NCBI GenBank assembly: GCA_910585655.1
Contig: CAJUFW010000207.1
Span: 1 to 5,231 of the forward strand
DNA: 5,231 nt
Direction of reading: 5' to 3'
Source: an uncultured Lachnospiraceae bacterium
Lineage (GTDB): Bacteria; Bacillota_A; Clostridia; Lachnospirales; Lachnospiraceae
The notes under the pieces were generated by a model. It was not told where the DNA came from and did not search any database. It saw only the letters and a list, made by a program, of their open reading frames with translations. Of the stretch, positions 4,363-5,231 are shown one piece after another (position 1 is the stretch's first letter; each line of letters starts with the position of its first letter). The translations under genes and the position numbers were made by a program.

Positions 4363-5231
4363 TTATTCCTCCGGCAGAGCAACGCTACAGGCGACGGCGA
4401 GCGATCCTTGTCCGATATGGCAGGCGACGCTTAGAGAGAGTGGACTCATATGGAACTCAACGCCTGGAAAAGCCTCTGACAATTCCTGCTTCCAGTCCTG
4501 TGCTTCTTCTGGATTCCCGGAATAGGCGATAGACATATGCACCCGTCCGGCTGCCCAATCCTTAGCAAAGCGTGTCTCTAAGTCTTTGCGGATAGCGTCA
4601 ATCATCGTTTTCCTGGCGGATTTTTTACCACGGCATTTGGCATAGGCGTCCAGCTTTTCGCCCTGGATAGTAAGAACCGGCTTGAGATTTAAAATCGTGC
4701 CAATCGCGGCGGCTGCCGGAGTAATTCTGCCGCCTTTTTTTAAATATTTTAAGGTTTCTAAAGTAATGTAAATGCTGGATTCAAATTTGACGGCTTCGAG
4801 GATTTCTTTGATTTCTACGGCTGATTTTCCGCGTTTAGCCAGCTCTATCGCATCCAGAACAGACTGTCTTTGCGTCACGGAAATACGCTGGTTGTTTACG
4901 ACCTGAACCCGTCCGTCATAGTCGTCAGCCAGAGCCATAGCAGATTCACAGGAACTAGACAGTCCGCTGGACATAGGAATGTGTACAATGGTCTCATAGT
5001 CCTGCAGCAGCTTATCCCAGAGATCGGTTACATTGCCAGGAGCAGGCTGCGAGGTGGAAATATTGGAATCCTCCTCCAAATGACGGTAAAATTCGTCCTG
5101 AGAAAGTGTGACCTCCTCAAAAAACAGTTCTTCGTTAATAAAAAACGGCATAGGAAGCACGGTGATTCCCAGTTTTTTTGCCTCGGCTTGTGTAATGCCG
5201 CTGTTGCTGTCGGTTACGATTGCAGTACGGT
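4363..5231 (-). CDS. DegV/FakB-like fatty-acid-binding protein, N-terminus cut by the window edge
   Basis: DegV-family proteins bind a fatty acid; FakB members present it to the kinase FakA for phosphorylation and entry into phospholipid synthesis in the cytoplasm. Visible are 288 residues plus the stop. The frame continues past the GTG at 5160 as RTAIVTDSNSG, the classic DegV N-terminus (TDSxSG), so translation starts just outside the window and only a few residues are missing. Further motifs, by visible residue: STSQP (58-62, fatty-acid carboxylate region), PMSSGLSSS (85-93), LETLKYLKKGGRI (157-169, the family hallmark), KPVLTIQGEKL and KCRGKKSARK, then a C-terminal YSGNPEEAQDW region. Length matches the usual 280-290 residues. 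The substrate chain and pairing with a FakA cannot be told from the window. The gene converges on the MATE gene and probably shares its bidirectional terminator. Confidence 0.93.
   Translation of the reverse strand, partial: RTAIVTDSNSGITQAEAKKLGITVLPMPFFINEELFFEEVTLSQDEFYRHLEEDSNISTSQPAPGNVTDLWDKLLQDYETIVHIPMSSGLSSSCESAMALADDYDGRVQVVNNQRISVTQRQSVLDAIELAKRGKSAVEIKEILEAVKFESSIYITLETLKYLKKGGRITPAAAAIGTILNLKPVLTIQGEKLDAYAKCRGKKSARKTMIDAIRKDLETRFAKDWAAGRVHMSIAYSGNPEEAQDWKQELSEAFPGVEFHMSPLSLSVACHIGQGSLAVACSVALPEE

Noticed and set aside
4268..4525. Small + strand ORF starting in the hairpin cluster (MRTSRLRKMSADADAF...)
   Set aside because: No ribosome binding site, the first third is the palindromic repeat block and the rest is antisense to the DegV-family gene.
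5158..5160. GTG as start of the DegV-family protein
   Set aside because: The frame continues upstream to the window edge and encodes the conserved N-terminal TDSNSG motif, so the GTG is an internal valine.

Overview
The window looks like a chromosomal stretch from a spore-forming Firmicute, most likely a clostridial gut bacterium of the Lachnospiraceae type. This is inferred from the strong AGGAGG-type ribosome binding sites, the moderate GC content, a DUF11 protein whose N-terminus (MAAFYNQATLSYNG) I recall from clostridial genomes, a DegV-family gene and a NorM/DinF-like MATE exporter. No rRNA, tRNA, CRISPR array or complete transposase is visible.

Left part (1-1580, + strand). The first ~51 bases look like the right end of an IS200/IS605-type (TnpB-bearing) element: a GC-rich hairpin followed by a TCAC terminus. 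It abuts the tail of an open reading frame (to 267) that appears to be the truncated remnant of another protein. Two small AT-rich genes follow (313-963 and 995-1513). They look co-transcribed. Each encodes one N-terminal membrane segment and an extracytoplasmic domain I do not recognise. A strong intrinsic terminator (1532-1576) ends the unit.

Middle (1634-2684). A minus-strand gene encodes a Thr-rich, cysteine-free protein with two DUF11 beta-sandwich repeats and no signal peptide. Its upstream region holds a promoter that fits both a SigA and a SigK consensus, followed by a perfect 8-bp inverted repeat at the predicted transcript start. A divergent SigA promoter (2629-2657) drives the next gene.

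Right part (2685-5231). A complete MATE-family transporter carries five in-frame copies of an 18-base repeat (KLSHPR) in the cytoplasmic linker between its two halves. It converges on a DegV/FakB-like fatty-acid-binding protein gene on the minus strand, which lacks only its extreme N-terminus at the window edge. The 202-base gap between them holds a bidirectional terminator and a dense run of further stem-loops that looks like an interspersed palindromic repeat.

I see no single complete new system. The points most worth following up are the IS605-type end with its readable candidate guide, the unknown two-gene membrane operon, the signal-less DUF11 protein with a sporulation-like promoter, the repeat expansion in the MATE linker, and the hairpin cluster.
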